64,000 nt of DNA, from the NCBI RefSeq assembly GCF_902859805.1, contig NZ_CADIKC010000008.1, positions 310,001-374,000 of the forward strand, in the 5' to 3' direction. Below are positions 33,519-43,983 of the stretch, piece after piece (within the stretch, counting starts at the first letter, position 1; each line of letters opens with the position of its first letter). Source of the stretch: Paraburkholderia sediminicola. Its GTDB lineage: Bacteria > Pseudomonadota > Gammaproteobacteria > Burkholderiales > Burkholderiaceae. The notes under the pieces were generated by a model. The model did no database searches, was not told where the DNA came from, and saw only the letters and a program-made list of their open reading frames with translations. The position numbers and the translations under genes are program-made.

Positions 33519-35246
33519 TCAGAACGCTTCCCACTTTTCATTTTCCATGGACGCTACCGTGGCCATGGTCGTGGCGGAAACTGTCACTGTACGGGACGAC
33601 TGCCCAGCTGCTTTCGGTGTCCCAACGGGCTGCGATACCCGCAACTCGGGAATGCGCTGGCTGCTTTCCGGGACGATCATTCGCGCCTGGGCGGAAACAA
33701 GATCGCTAAATTTGAACACCAATACCGCGCCCTGAAGATTCTTTGCCTGCTCTTCGAGGGACTGTGCTGCAGCGGCCGCCTGCTCAACAAGCGCAGCGTT
33801 CTGTTGCGTCACTTCATCCATCTGGACGACGGCCTGATTCACCTGTTCGATGCCGCGGCTTTGCTCTTCGGACGCTGCTGCGATTTCGCCGACAATATCG
33901 GAGACCTGCCTGATTGCCTGCTTGACCTGCAACATCGTGGCACTGACTTCCGCTGCCTGCTTTGCGCCGTCCTGAATCGTTGTCACGGACGAGCTGATCA
34001 GTTCCTTGATTTCCTTCGCAGCAGTAGCGGACCGTTGAGCCAGACTGCGAACCTCACTGGCAACCACGGCAAAGCCCCGACCCTGCTCGCCGGCACGTGC
34101 GGCTTCGACTGCTGCGTTCAGCGCGAGAATGTTCGTCTGGAACGCAATACCTTCAATGACACCGGTGATTTCCGAAATCTTGCTGGAACTGCTGCTGATC
34201 TGGCCGATGGTGCCGACCATGGCCAGAACCGAGTCGTTACCCGTATCAGCGATGTCTGTGGCGCTCGTGGCCAGTACGTTCGCCTGCCGGGCGTTGTCAG
34301 CGTTCTGCCTTACCGTTTCGGTCAGCTGCGTCATGCTTGCCGCGGTTTCTTCAAGCGAGGCTGCCTGCTCCTCTGTGCGCGCCGAGAGGTCCGTATTGCC
34401 GCTTGCAATTTCGCGCGATGCCACTGCCACCGACTCGGTGGAGACCTTGATCCCGCGAACCGTCTGACTCAGTTGCTCATCCATTTTCTTCAGTGCCTCG
34501 AGAAGCTGACCAAACTCGCCGCCTGAGTCGACCACCACGTGATTTTCCAGCTTGCCGCTCGTGATATGGTTGGCTAGATCAACGGCCTTGTTGAGCGGCT
34601 TCGAGATCGAACGCAGCAGGTATACAGACATGCCGACGGCAACCAGCATGCCGCAACAGAGAAGGACGAATGCATTCCGAAGAGTTGCCCTGAACGTTGC
34701 CTCACTGTCGTCGACAGACTGTCTGGCCTGATCCAGATTGAGAGCAGCATCCGCGTCTATCGCGTCGTTCATTGATTTACTTGACGTGAGGATTTCGTCG
34801 ATTACGACAGCGGCCCTGTCGAAATTGCCTGCACCACCGGCAGCCACCGCTTCCTTGCTTAACGCCGCAAACCCGGGCAACGCGCTTTGGATGCGATTTG
34901 CGATCTCACGCTCTTTGTCGCTGGATACACTGCCTGGGTAGTAGTGGTTCCACGCCTTGTTGAGCCGTTCAAATTGCAGGGCAATGCCAGCATCGTATTC
35001 CGTCGCTTTTGCTGGATCGTGGGCCACCTGCATGCGCCTTAGCAGAAGACGCACGTTAAGCTGGGCTGCGCGAACTTCGGATAGGTCTGCAATGGGAACC
35101 GTGTTTTCTGCGTAGCCGTCGGCGATGTTCGAATTGAGCCTGGAAAGCTCCCACGCGTCAAACGATCCGAGGGCGACCATGAGAAGCACGCATACACCAA
35201 AGGCGAGAATGATCTTGAATCTGACCGTTTTTATAAGGTTGCTCAT
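33519..35246 (-). CDS. Methyl-accepting chemotaxis protein, Tar-like
   Basis: This 575-residue receptor has a first membrane helix at about 10-30, a periplasmic four-helix sensor domain to about 188, a second helix ([17 protein letters not shown]), HAMP, and the signalling hairpin [20 protein letters not shown] followed by [20 protein letters not shown]. It ends in KWEAF, a CheR/CheB docking pentapeptide of the NWETF type. The ATG at 35246 lacks a strong ribosome site. Ligand unknown. It is flanked by the repeats at 32641 and 35624. Confidence 0.93.
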   Translation of the reverse strand: MSNLIKTVRFKIILAFGVCVLLMVALGSFDAWELSRLNSNIADGYAENTVPIADLSEVRAAQLNVRLLLRRMQVAHDPAKATEYDAGIALQFERLNKAWNHYYPGSVSSDKEREIANRIQSALPGFAALSKEAVAAGGAGNFDRAAVVIDEILTSSKSMNDAIDADAALNLDQARQSVDDSEATFRATLRNAFVLLCCGMLVAVGMSVYLLRSISKPLNKAVDLANHITSGKLENHVVVDSGGEFGQLLEALKKMDEQLSQTVRGIKVSTESVAVASREIASGNTDLSARTEEQAASLEETAASMTQLTETVRQNADNARQANVLATSATDIADTGNDSVLAMVGTIGQISSSSSKISEITGVIEGIAFQTNILALNAAVEAARAGEQGRGFAVVASEVRSLAQRSATAAKEIKELISSSVTTIQDGAKQAAEVSATMLQVKQAIRQVSDIVGEIAAASEEQSRGIEQVNQAVVQMDEVTQQNAALVEQAAAAAQSLEEQAKNLQGAVLVFKFSDLVSAQARMIVPESSQRIPELRVSQPVGTPKAAGQSSRTVTVSATTMATVASMENEKWEAF

Positions 35247-35493
35247 TTCGCGTCCATCTGGGAAGTGGTGTCCGGGTTCAGACTCTGAGAGATTAAAGAA
35301 CGTGCTTGCTTACCCATAGTAACCATATGCGTATCGCTTACTCTGCTTTGGTATGCGAGGTAAGAGAACGGTAGGGATATCCTTACTTTGCTGTAGTAGT
35401 ATCCCGTTCGCATGCATTGCGCTGTCGAGGTCGAACCTCGAGGGCGGGATGTCGTCGCTGGGGGCGCCGACCTACGAAAAGGACGCGGAGAAT
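35247..35493. other. Upstream region of the chemoreceptor, no gene
   Basis: 247 bases (part of a 610-base gap to 35856) containing the probable receptor promoter. No gene seen; no confident -35/-10 pair assigned. The rest of the gap holds an IS remnant, repeat Y and a terminator. Confidence 0.4.
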
Positions 35494-35625
35494 TCACCCT
35501 GGCTGAATCGAGCAAGGCATCGATGCTGGCTGCGGTGAAGGCATAGGCAACAGCTTGAGCGCCCAGCGATGCACGGTTGAATGATCGACCGTGACGCCTC
35601 GTTCAGCGATGACCTCTTCCAGAGA
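35494..35625 (-). pseudogene. IS6-family transposase N-terminal remnant
   Basis: A 43-codon reading gives SLEEVIAERGVTVDHSTVHR and then WALKLLP before a premature stop at 35494-35496. This matches the conserved N-terminal region of IS6-type transposases (VEEMLAERGVxVDHSTIxRW), with no DDE domain after it. It merges into repeat copy Y upstream. Confidence 0.65.
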
Positions 35626-35686
35626 CGGTATCGGACAAGACAGTCCGAGGAGGAAGTGTCGATACCGTCACTGATACCAACATTTG
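35624..35686 (-). repeat. 63-bp dispersed repeat, copy Y, joined to IS6 remnant
   Basis: 81% identical to copy X at 32641-32703 and in the same orientation. An inverted pair (GACGGTATCG / CGATACCGTC) lies within it. It continues directly into the transposase remnant, suggesting that both copies are 5' ends of related insertion sequences. Confidence 0.6.
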
Positions 35687-35772
35687 CATCTGACATTGCC
35701 CGGATCGCTGCAGAAGATCGCACCGGACAATAAACCCCATGTTTTGTTAAAGGAAAAACAGGGAAAACCGGC

Positions 35773-35794
35773 GCTCCCGGAGAGACCCGGGAGC
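35773..35794 (-). terminator. Intrinsic terminator of the OsmC-YcaO gene
   Basis: GCTCCCGG/CCGGGAGC form an 8-bp stem around a 6-base loop; on the minus strand the stem is followed by GGTTTTCCCTGTTTTTCC, a T-rich tail. It lies 63 bases beyond the gene stop. Confidence 0.7.
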
Positions 35795-35856
35795 ACCTTG
35801 ACTGCGTATGTGCCATGGGACGAACGGCACATCGCATCCAGCCGTGATTCGTAACC

Positions 35857-38061
35857 CTAACTGGCTGTAGCTGTCACGTTGGCCCGCGCCTTATGCAGTT
35901 TTTTGTAGCTGTCGATCAGGCGGTGGTGCCTATCAAGACCCTCCAGTTTCATACTCGTTGGCGTCAATCCATAGAAGCGCACGCTGCCGTCCACTGATCC
36001 CATTACCGCGTCCATCCGAGCGTTGCCAAACATGCGACGGAAGTTGACTGCGTAGTCGTCCAGTTCCAGGTCGTCATCGAGCATCACCTCCAGCACCACA
36101 TTCAAGGCCTGATAAAACAATCCGCGCTCGACCGTGTTGTCGTTGTACTGCAGGAAGGCTCCCACCAGTTCCTGTGCCTCTTCAAATTGCTGCAAGGCGA
36201 GATGAATCAGCAGCTTCAACTCGAGAACGGTTAGCTGCCCCCAGTCCGTATTCTCGTCAAATTCGATGCCGATCAAAGTGGCAATATCGGAGTGCTCGTC
36301 CAGTTCGCTGTTCTCCAACCGCTCGAGCAGTGCTGCGAGACCGGCATCATCCAGGCGATGCACGTTCAGAATATCGGCGCGGAACAGCAGCGCCTTGTTT
36401 GTGTTATCCCAGATCAAATCTTCTACCGGGTAAACTTCCGAATAATCGGGCACCAGAATCCGGCAGGCAACAGCACCCAGCTGGTCATACACCGCCATGT
36501 AAGATTCTTTGCCCATGCCTTCGAGAATGCCGAACAAGGTTGCGGCTTCGTCGGCGTTGGAGTTTGCACCGTGGCCAGAAAAATCCCACTCGACAAACTC
36601 GAAATCCGCTTTTGCGCTGAAAAAGCGCCACGACACTATGCCGCTGGAATCAATGAAGTGCTCAACGAAGTTATTCGGTTCAGTCACGGCGTTACTGACA
36701 AACGTGGGCTGAGGTAAATCGTTCAGGCCTTCAAAACTACGCCCCTGCAGTAACTCCGTCAGACTCCGTTCCAGCGCCACCTCGAAGCTTGGGTGCGCGC
36801 CGAACGAGGCAAAGACACCGCCTGTCCGCGGGTTCATCAAAGTGACGCACATCACCGGGTAGGTCCCACCCAGCGACGCATCCTTTACCAGCACCGGAAA
36901 GCCCTGCTCTTCCAATCCCTGAATCCCGGCCAGAATGCCGGGGTATTTCGCCAGCACTTCGTGCGGCACATCAGGCAATGCGATTTCACCTTCCAGAATT
37001 TCGCGCTTTACCGCCCGTTCAAAAATTTCGGACAGACACTGGACCTGCGCTTCGACCAGCGTATTACCGGCACTCATGCCATTGCTGACATACAGGTTTT
37101 CGATCAGGTTGGACGGAAAATACACCACTTCGCCGTCCGACTGCCGCACGAACGGCAGCGAACAGATACCGCGCTCCACATTGCCGGAGTTGGTGTCGAT
37201 CAGATGCGAGCCACGCAACTCGCCATCGGGGTTGTAAATCTCCAGGCAATACGCATCCAGAATCCCGGCCGGCAGCGCGTCCTTGCGGCCGGGCTTGAAC
37301 CAGCGCTCGTTCGGGTAATGTACGAACTCCGCGTTGGCGATGTCTTCGCCCCAAAACGAACCGCCATAGAAATGGTTGCAATTCAGGCGCTCGATAAACT
37401 CTCCCAACGCCGACGCCAACGCGCTTTCTTTGGTCGCTCCCTTGCCATTGGTAAAACACATCGGCGAGTGTGCATCGCGGATATGCAGCGACCACACATT
37501 GGGAACGATGTTGCGCCACGAAGCGATTTCAATCTTCATGCCGAGGCCAGCCAGAATGCCCGACATATTGGCGATGGTTTGCTCCAACGGCAGATCCTTG
37601 CCCGCAATATAGGTGCTGGCGTCAGAAGCCGGAGTCAAGGTCAGCAAGGCCTGTGCATCGGCATCCAGGTTTTCTACCTCTTCAATGACAAACTCGGGTC
37701 CGGCTTGCACCACTTTTTTGACCGTACAACGGTCGATGGAACGCAAAATACCCTGGCGGTCTTTGTCGGAGATATCCGCCGGCAATTCAACCTGAATCTT
37801 GAAAATTTGCTGGTACCGGTTCTCCGGGTCAACAATATTGTTCTGCGACAGACGGATATTTTCGGTAGGGATATTGCGAGTTACGCAGTACAACTTCACA
37901 AAGTAAGCCGCACACAAGGCCGATGAGGCCAGAAAATAATCGAAGGGACCGGGCGCCGAGCCATCGCCCTTATAACGGATAGGCTGGTCGGCCACTACCG
38001 TGAAGTCATCGAACTTGGCTTCAAGACGTAGCTTGTCGAGAAAGTTGACTTTAATTTCCAT
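35857..38061 (-). CDS. OsmC domain / YcaO domain fusion protein
   Basis: This 734-residue protein has an OsmC-like domain at 1-150 (SSALCAAYFVKLYC and IDRCTVKK, Cys50 and Cys112 as candidate redox pair) joined to a full YcaO domain with the ATP-binding ESALASALGEFIERL segment and the E. coli YcaO-like C-terminal helical region. E. coli YcaO acts with RimO in S12 beta-methylthiolation; the fusion's substrate is unknown. ATG 38061 has only GGAA upstream. The gene is visibly less GC-rich than its neighbours, with codons such as AAA, ATT and AAT frequent, so it is probably foreign. Confidence 0.85.
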   Translation of the reverse strand: MEIKVNFLDKLRLEAKFDDFTVVADQPIRYKGDGSAPGPFDYFLASSALCAAYFVKLYCVTRNIPTENIRLSQNNIVDPENRYQQIFKIQVELPADISDKDRQGILRSIDRCTVKKVVQAGPEFVIEEVENLDADAQALLTLTPASDASTYIAGKDLPLEQTIANMSGILAGLGMKIEIASWRNIVPNVWSLHIRDAHSPMCFTNGKGATKESALASALGEFIERLNCNHFYGGSFWGEDIANAEFVHYPNERWFKPGRKDALPAGILDAYCLEIYNPDGELRGSHLIDTNSGNVERGICSLPFVRQSDGEVVYFPSNLIENLYVSNGMSAGNTLVEAQVQCLSEIFERAVKREILEGEIALPDVPHEVLAKYPGILAGIQGLEEQGFPVLVKDASLGGTYPVMCVTLMNPRTGGVFASFGAHPSFEVALERSLTELLQGRSFEGLNDLPQPTFVSNAVTEPNNFVEHFIDSSGIVSWRFFSAKADFEFVEWDFSGHGANSNADEAATLFGILEGMGKESYMAVYDQLGAVACRILVPDYSEVYPVEDLIWDNTNKALLFRADILNVHRLDDAGLAALLERLENSELDEHSDIATLIGIEFDENTDWGQLTVLELKLLIHLALQQFEEAQELVGAFLQYNDNTVERGLFYQALNVVLEVMLDDDLELDDYAVNFRRMFGNARMDAVMGSVDGSVRFYGLTPTSMKLEGLDRHHRLIDSYKKLHKARANVTATAS

Positions 38062-38097
38062 GGGGAAATTCCAAAAATGGTACTGAAAACAAAACAT

Positions 38098-38122
38098 AAA
38101 GCCCTGTAAAAAACAGGGCTTT
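38098..38122 (-). terminator. Intrinsic terminator of guaA
   Basis: AAAGCCCTGT/ACAGGGCTTT forms a 10-bp stem with a 5-base A loop, 42 bases past the guaA stop. On the minus strand the tail ATGTTTTGTTTTC is T-rich. Confidence 0.75.
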
Positions 38123-38164
38123 ATTAGTCAATCAACTAGCGAACGATGTCTCCTGGCGGAAATT

Positions 38165-39748
38165 CTATTCCCACTCAATCGTTGCCGGCGGCTTGCCCGA
38201 AATGTCATAGACCACCCGGTTAATCCCGCGCACTTCATTGATGATGCGGTTCGACACATGCCCCAGCAACTCGTGCGGCAGATGCGCCCAATGCGCGGTC
38301 ATGAAGTCCAGCGTCTGCACGGCGCGCAGCGCAACGACATACTCGTAAGTGCGGCCATCGCCCATCACGCCCACGCTCTTCACCGGCAGGAACACCGCAA
38401 AAGCCTGGCTCGTCAGGTCGTACCACGACTTGCCGGTTTCCTTATCGATAAAGGTACGCAACGTCTCGATGAAAATCGCGTCCGCGCGACGCAGCAGATC
38501 GGCGAAATCGCGGCGCACTTCGCCGAGAATCCGCACGCCCAGACCCGGGCCCGGGAACGGGTGGCGATACACCATTGCCGGCGGCAAACCGAGCTTCACG
38601 CCGAGTTCGCGCACTTCGTCCTTGAACAGTTCGCGCAGCGGTTCGAGCAGCTTCAGATTCAGCGTCTCCGGCAGGCCGCCCACGTTGTGGTGGCTCTTGA
38701 TGGTCTGAGTCGCTTTCTTGCCCTTGCCGGCCGATTCGATCACGTCCGGATAGATCGTGCCTTGCGCAAGCCACTTCGCATCCGTCAGCTTGTTGGCTTC
38801 GGTCTGGAACACTTCGACGAATTCCGCGCCGATGATCTTGCGCTTCGCTTCCGGATCAGTCACGCCGGCCAGCTTCGACAGGAACACTTCGCTCGCGTCG
38901 ACGTGGATCACTTTGACGCCGAGGCTCTCGGCGAAGGTGGCCATCACCTGCTCGGCTTCGTTCAAACGCAGCAAGCCGTGATCGACGAACACGCAAGTCA
39001 GCTGGTCGCCGATCGCGCGATGCAGCAGCGCCGCCGCCACCGACGAATCCACGCCGCCCGACAAGCCCAGAATCACATGCTCTTTGCCAACCTGCTCGCG
39101 GATCTTCGCGACGGCTTCGTCGATGTAGTGGCCCATTTCCCAGTCGGGATTCGCACCGCAAATCTGCAGCACGAAGCGTTCGAGCATCGCGCGGCCTTGC
39201 ACGGTGTGCGTGACTTCCGGATGCCATTGCAGGCCGTAGAAATGGCGCTGTTCGTCGGCCATGGCCGCGATCGGACACGATTCCGTCGATGCCATCAGCT
39301 GGAAGCCTTGCGGCATTTCCAGCACCTTGTCGCCGTGGCTCATCCACACCTTCAGCATGCCGTGACCTTCCGGCGTGGTGAAGTCGCTGATGCCTTCGAG
39401 CAGGCTCGTATGGTTGCGCGCGCGCACTTCGGCGTAGCCGAACTCACGCAGATGACCGATATCGACCTTGCCGCCGAGCTGCTCGGCCATTGCCTGCATG
39501 CCGTAGCAGATGCCCAGCACGGGCACGCCGAGTTCGAACACCGCTTGCGGCACGCGCGGCGCATCCGTTTCGGTAACCGAACTCGGGCCGCCGGAGAGGA
39601 TCACGCCCTTCGGCGCGAAATCGCGAATGAACGACGCGTCGACGTCGTGGGGATGAATTTCCGAATACACGTTGGCTTCGCGAACGCGACGTGCAATCAG
39701 TTGGGTGACTTGCGAACCGAAGTCGAGGATCAGGATCTTGTCATGCAT
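38165..39748 (-). CDS. guaA: GMP synthase (glutamine-hydrolysing)
   Basis: This 527-residue enzyme makes GMP from XMP, ATP and glutamine. It has a class I amidotransferase domain with the nucleophile in GICYGMQ and His in [10 protein letters not shown], then the ATP pyrophosphatase domain with PP-loop LSGGVDSSV, and the C-terminal dimerisation domain ending [11 protein letters not shown] 39748 ([12 protein letters not shown]) is preferred over TTG 39766. It follows guaB and a membrane protein gene on the same strand. Confidence 0.97.
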   Translation of the reverse strand: MHDKILILDFGSQVTQLIARRVREANVYSEIHPHDVDASFIRDFAPKGVILSGGPSSVTETDAPRVPQAVFELGVPVLGICYGMQAMAEQLGGKVDIGHLREFGYAEVRARNHTSLLEGISDFTTPEGHGMLKVWMSHGDKVLEMPQGFQLMASTESCPIAAMADEQRHFYGLQWHPEVTHTVQGRAMLERFVLQICGANPDWEMGHYIDEAVAKIREQVGKEHVILGLSGGVDSSVAAALLHRAIGDQLTCVFVDHGLLRLNEAEQVMATFAESLGVKVIHVDASEVFLSKLAGVTDPEAKRKIIGAEFVEVFQTEANKLTDAKWLAQGTIYPDVIESAGKGKKATQTIKSHHNVGGLPETLNLKLLEPLRELFKDEVRELGVKLGLPPAMVYRHPFPGPGLGVRILGEVRRDFADLLRRADAIFIETLRTFIDKETGKSWYDLTSQAFAVFLPVKSVGVMGDGRTYEYVVALRAVQTLDFMTAHWAHLPHELLGHVSNRIINEVRGINRVVYDISGKPPATIEWE

Positions 39749-39961
39749 GGCAGCGGACGGAGTCAAAAGTGAACGGATACGGGATACCGCGCATGACGCG
39801 CGGCGTTGAATTCAAAGCAGTCCACGTGGGGACAATCGAGCATGAAGCGTGGCGGTGAAGCGCGTTGGACCACGTTGGGCCATTCAGCACCGCAGACACT
39901 TGCCTGCGGCGCGCGCGAACGGAATCCGGTTGCTTCGGCAGGGGTTCTGGCGCCTGGCGCG

Positions 39962-40699
39962 TCAGCCATGAAACGGCGGCCGGGGCGCACCAGGTGCGTC
40001 GGCAGCGGCGTTGCGGGCATCGTCGCGCGCGGCTGCGGCATCGGCCCGTGCGGCGCGTTCAGAGGCCGTCAGACCCGGTTCGTCGACGGCCGGATGAAGC
40101 GGCGCTACCGAAGGCGCTACCGAGACAGGCGTCACGGGCCGTGTGACCGGCACAACGGGCTCAACGACCGGCTCCGCGCGATAGACCGGCTCCGCGATCA
40201 CGCGACCGGAATCGCGCCTGTTGGCTGCGTCTTTGGCGGCATCTTTCGCGGCCTGCTTTTCGGCGCGCTCAGCGGCTGCGGCTTCAACCAGCCGCACCTT
40301 CTCACGCCGCCGCACCGCGCCCGACAGGCGCACACCGCCCAGGCCAACCACCAGCAACACCACACCGGTCAGCACCGCGATGATCTGCCCGAAGCCGGTC
40401 AACGCAGGCGTATGCAGCCCGAGCAGCCAGACCAGCATCAGCACGCCGGTCAACCAGTTCACATGGCCGACAACCTTGGCGACCGTCGACGTAAGCGAAC
40501 CGTCGATCGACGCGTGCAAAGCAAGCCACGCGAGCCCGATCAGCGCCACGCCAAACCCTTGGCCGACTAGAGCCGGCTGGGTTTGCACGAGTTGCAGCGC
40601 GTTGTACAACGAAGTCCAGGGCGTCAGCAGAAACAGCAGGCCGAACGCAAGCAGCAACAGTGCATCGAGGATGAGTACAGCGCGCAGCAATGGCTTCAT
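39962..40699 (-). CDS. Conserved hypothetical membrane protein between guaA and guaB
   Basis: This 245-residue protein has four membrane helices in its first 130 residues (ALLLLAFGLLFLL, GVALIGLAWLAL, WLTGVLMLVWLLGL, IIAVLTGVVLLVVGLGG). A cytoplasmic tail follows that is rich in Ala, Glu, Lys and later Val-Pro repeats (EPVVEPVVPVTRPVTPV). No family is recognised. It lies 6 bases after the guaB stop and may be co-transcribed with guaB; guaA follows 213 bases later. Confidence 0.75.
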   Translation of the reverse strand: MKPLLRAVLILDALLLLAFGLLFLLTPWTSLYNALQLVQTQPALVGQGFGVALIGLAWLALHASIDGSLTSTVAKVVGHVNWLTGVLMLVWLLGLHTPALTGFGQIIAVLTGVVLLVVGLGGVRLSGAVRRREKVRLVEAAAAERAEKQAAKDAAKDAANRRDSGRVIAEPVYRAEPVVEPVVPVTRPVTPVSVAPSVAPLHPAVDEPGLTASERAARADAAAARDDARNAAADAPGAPRPPFHG

Positions 40700-40705
40700 T
40701 GGCGT

Positions 40706-42166
40706 TTAGTCCACGTGGTAGTTGGGCGCTTCCTTGGTGATCTGCACGTCATGCACATGCGACTCGCGCAAGCCCGCGCCCGTGATCTGCACGAACTCGG
40801 CCTTGTCGTTCATCTCCGCGATCGTGCGGCAACCGCAGTAGCCCATGCTGGCACGCACGCCGCCGATCAGCTGGAACAGGATCGCGTTGACCGAGCCCTT
40901 GTAGGCGACGCGGCCTTCGATACCTTCCGGCACCAGCTTGTCGATGTTCGCGGAGTTGTCCTGGAAGTAGCGGTCTGCCGCGCCGTCTTTCATCGCGCCG
41001 ACCGAGCCCATGCCACGGTACGACTTGTACTGGCGGCCCTGGAACAGGAACACGTCGCCCGGCGCTTCTTCGGTGCCGGCGAACATGCTGCCCATCATCA
41101 CGGAATTCGCACCGGCGGCCAGCGCCTTGCTGACGTCGCCCGAGAAACGCACGCCACCGTCGGCGATGACCGGCACGCCCGTGCCCTTCAGCGCTTCGGA
41201 GACGTTCGAGATCGCGGTGACCTGCGGCACGCCTACACCGGCGACGATCCGCGTCGTGCAGATCGAGCCCGGGCCGATACCGACCTTCACGCCGTCTGCG
41301 CCGTATTCGACCAACGCCTTGGCTGCCGCAGCGGTGGCGATGTTGCCGCCGATCACTTCAACGTGCGGGAATTTCTGCTTGACCCACTTGACGCGCTCGA
41401 GCACGCCCTTGCTGTGGCCGTGCGCCGTGTCGACGACGATCACGTCCACACCGGCCTGCACCAGCAGCTCGACGCGCTCTTCGTTGTCTTCGCCCACGCC
41501 GACCGCGGCGCCTGCGCGCAGCTTGCCGTGTTCGTCTTTACACGCGTCCGGGTGTTCGGTTTGCTTGGTGATGTCTTTTACCGTCATCAGGCCGCGCAGT
41601 TCGAATGCGTCGTTGATGACCAGCACGCGTTCGAGGCGGTGGCTGTGCATCAGCGCCTTGGCTTCGGCGAGCGGTGTGCCTTCCTTGACGGTGACGAGGC
41701 GCTCGCGCGGCGTCATGATGTTGCGCACCGGCTCGTCCAGACGCTCTTCGAAGCGCAAGTCGCGGTTCGTGACGATACCGATCAGTTGCGAACCTTCGAC
41801 GACCGGGAAGCCTGAAATGCCATGCTGGCGCGACAGCGCAATGACGTCGCGCACCTTCATTTGCGGCGGCACCGTGATCGGATCGCGCACGACGCCCGAT
41901 TCGAAGCGCTTGACCTTGGCAACTTCACGCGCCTGCTCGGCCGGCGTGAGATTCTTGTGGATGATGCCCACGCCACCCATTTGCGCCATCGCGATGGCGA
42001 GACGGGCTTCGGTGACGGTGTCCATGGCGGCGGACACGAGCGGCATATTCAGGGAGATGTTGCGGGTCAGCCGGGTCTTGAGGCTGGTGTCGCGCGGCAG
42101 AACATCGGAGAAAGCCGGGACGAGGAGCACGTCATCGAACGTGAGTGCTGTTTGGATCAGACGCAT
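40706..42166 (-). CDS. guaB: Inosine-5'-monophosphate dehydrogenase
   Basis: This 486-residue enzyme oxidises IMP to XMP with NAD+. The catalytic Cys lies in [15 protein letters not shown]; two CBS domains (about residues 90-205) interrupt the barrel. The mobile flap region [14 protein letters not shown] and the C-terminal segment are complete. The ATG at 42166 follows AGGAT. The promoter upstream has a perfect TATAAT. Confidence 0.97.
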   Translation of the reverse strand: MRLIQTALTFDDVLLVPAFSDVLPRDTSLKTRLTRNISLNMPLVSAAMDTVTEARLAIAMAQMGGVGIIHKNLTPAEQAREVAKVKRFESGVVRDPITVPPQMKVRDVIALSRQHGISGFPVVEGSQLIGIVTNRDLRFEERLDEPVRNIMTPRERLVTVKEGTPLAEAKALMHSHRLERVLVINDAFELRGLMTVKDITKQTEHPDACKDEHGKLRAGAAVGVGEDNEERVELLVQAGVDVIVVDTAHGHSKGVLERVKWVKQKFPHVEVIGGNIATAAAAKALVEYGADGVKVGIGPGSICTTRIVAGVGVPQVTAISNVSEALKGTGVPVIADGGVRFSGDVSKALAAGANSVMMGSMFAGTEEAPGDVFLFQGRQYKSYRGMGSVGAMKDGAADRYFQDNSANIDKLVPEGIEGRVAYKGSVNAILFQLIGGVRASMGYCGCRTIAEMNDKAEFVQITGAGLRESHVHDVQITKEAPNYHVD

Positions 42167-42192
42167 GGCAAATCCTATAGGCGCAAAAGCGA

Positions 42193-42221
42193 ATTATACG
42201 CGATACCTCCCTGGTTTTCAC
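42193..42221 (-). promoter_or_regulatory. guaB sigma-70 promoter
   Basis: On the minus strand GTGAAA (42221-42216), 17 bp, TATAAT (42198-42193), with CG before the -10. It lies 27 bases before the guaB start, giving a short leader. The remaining bases to 42525 contain no gene I can support. Confidence 0.75.
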
Positions 42222-42525
42222 TGCACTAACAGCAGCTTAGCGAATTTCAGGGGATTTTTTTCGTGACTTTGCACCCTTCGATTTCGCTTCTGCGTTCGCC
42301 TCGAGTTCGATCCGGTTTCGTTTGCGCGTTCGGGTGCATGGACGCCGCACCCGGCTTGGGAATGGGTATTTCAGGGCACTTGCGTGCCGCCGGGCCAGCA
42401 TCCGGAAGTTAAAAAGCGCCTGAACACGCCGGATAAAACCGCCGGAATGCAGAATCGAACAAGACGCCCTGCCCGTCGAACGGCTATTCTGCCGACCATT
42501 CCAGTTTTTCTTGCAGGGGCAGTCG

Positions 42526-43503
42526 ATGCAGCGCGGTGTGGCATATGGAGTAATGGCCGGGGCCTTATGGGGCATGGTGTTTCTGGTGCCGCGCGTGCTG
42601 CCCGATTTCTCGCCGCTGCTGTTGAGCGCCGGCCGCTACACGATGTACGGCATCGTCTCACTGGCCGCCGCGCTGCCCATGGCGCGCTCGCTTGTCAAAC
42701 GCCTGACCCGCGAGGATCTCGGCGCACTGGTCAAACTGGCCCTGGCCGGCAACCTGCTCTACTACCTGCTGCTGACCGCCTCGGTCCATATGATCGGGAT
42801 CGCGCCGGCCTCGCTGATCGTCGGCGTGCTGCCGGTCACGGTGACGCTGCTCGGCCGGCGCGACCACGGCGCCGTGCCGCTCGCCCGCCTCGTATGGCCG
42901 CTTTCGCTGGTAGTGGCCGGCATCGCCTGCATCAATATCGACGTGTTCACGGTGGCGGACAGCACGCCTGTGAGTATTGCGACGAAGCTCCTCGGCCTCG
43001 CCTGCGCGATCGGCGCGCTCGCCTGCTGGACCTGGTTCGCGGTCGAAAACGCCCGATATCTCCAACGGCAGACGCATTTCAGCGGCAACGAGTGGTCAGT
43101 ACTGTGGGGTGTGGTGACCGGCGCGCTCGGTGCGGGATTGTGGCTGGTCGTAGCCGTCATGCCCTCCGAGAGCCTGCAGGGGCCGCTCGGCGATGAGCGC
43201 TGGCACACCTTCTGGATGCTGAATCTGGGCCTCGCCGTCGGCGCGTCGTGGCTCGGCAACGGGCTGTGGAATGCCGCGTCGAAACGGCTGCCGCTCACGC
43301 TGTCCGGCCAGATGATCGTGTTCGAGACGCTTTTTGCGCTGCTCTACGCGTTTATCTACGACCAGCGCCTGCCGCGCCCGCTGGAAACGGCGGCGATCCT
43401 GCTGCTGGTGGCGGGGGTCTGCTGGTCGGTGCGCCAGCATGCGGACGACGATACGTCCGGGGCGGCGTCGATTGAGGAGAAGGCGCAGCCTTCGGTGCAT
43501 TGA
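42526..43503 (+). CDS. DMT superfamily (EamA-type) transporter
   Basis: This 325-residue protein has ten predicted helices in two EamA repeats (start GVAYGVMAGALWGMVFLVPR; second half begins about 160). ATG 42526 has AGGGGC upstream; TTG 42511 is less likely. It is a metabolite exporter of unknown substrate. It is transcribed away from guaB and converges on rnfH. Confidence 0.85.
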   Translation: MQRGVAYGVMAGALWGMVFLVPRVLPDFSPLLLSAGRYTMYGIVSLAAALPMARSLVKRLTREDLGALVKLALAGNLLYYLLLTASVHMIGIAPASLIVGVLPVTVTLLGRRDHGAVPLARLVWPLSLVVAGIACINIDVFTVADSTPVSIATKLLGLACAIGALACWTWFAVENARYLQRQTHFSGNEWSVLWGVVTGALGAGLWLVVAVMPSESLQGPLGDERWHTFWMLNLGLAVGASWLGNGLWNAASKRLPLTLSGQMIVFETLFALLYAFIYDQRLPRPLETAAILLLVAGVCWSVRQHADDDTSGAASIEEKAQPSVH

Positions 43504-43650
43504 GACGCGGTACGGCTTTCAACGCTTTGGCGGGAGACGCGGCAGGCGCAGCGCGCCGACGTGCCGCATTCGCCCTTGGCGGCGGCGACTGAGACACGGC
43601 TGGAATCAGTTCACCCACGCCAGTCATAGCTCGCCGGCAGCAAGACGGGC

Positions 43651-43983
43651 CTAGCGCGAATCCTTGTTCAGCCAGCGGCGCCCTTCAATCGAGCCCGCCT
43701 TGCGGGTCTTCTCGACGCGCCGTTGGCGCGACAACTTCGGATCCACCAGCAACGGCCGGTAAATCTCCACACGATCGTGGTCGGCGAGCACCGTATCCAA
43801 TGGCTTGAGCTTGCCGAACACGCCGACCTTCTGCATACCCAGATCGATCTGCGGATAACGCTGCAAGATGCCGCTTGCGTCTATCGCCTGCTGCAGCGTG
43901 GCGCCTTCCGGCAAATCCACGGCAATCAGCGCCTGCTCATTGGCAAGCGCGTAGCAGACTTCAATCGACAAGCGCGCGCTCAT
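43651..43983 (-). CDS. rnfH: RnfH family protein (ubiquitin-like UPF0125)
   Basis: This 110-residue beta-grasp protein shows LSIEVCYALANEQALIAVDL, FGKLKPLDTVLADHDRVEIY, then RPLLVDPK, the RnfH signature. It overlaps the ratA stop by 4 bases (ATGA), the common ratA-rnfH pairing. Its function is not established; the C-terminus is basic (RRVEKTRKAGS). Confidence 0.92.
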   Translation of the reverse strand: MSARLSIEVCYALANEQALIAVDLPEGATLQQAIDASGILQRYPQIDLGMQKVGVFGKLKPLDTVLADHDRVEIYRPLLVDPKLSRQRRVEKTRKAGSIEGRRWLNKDSR

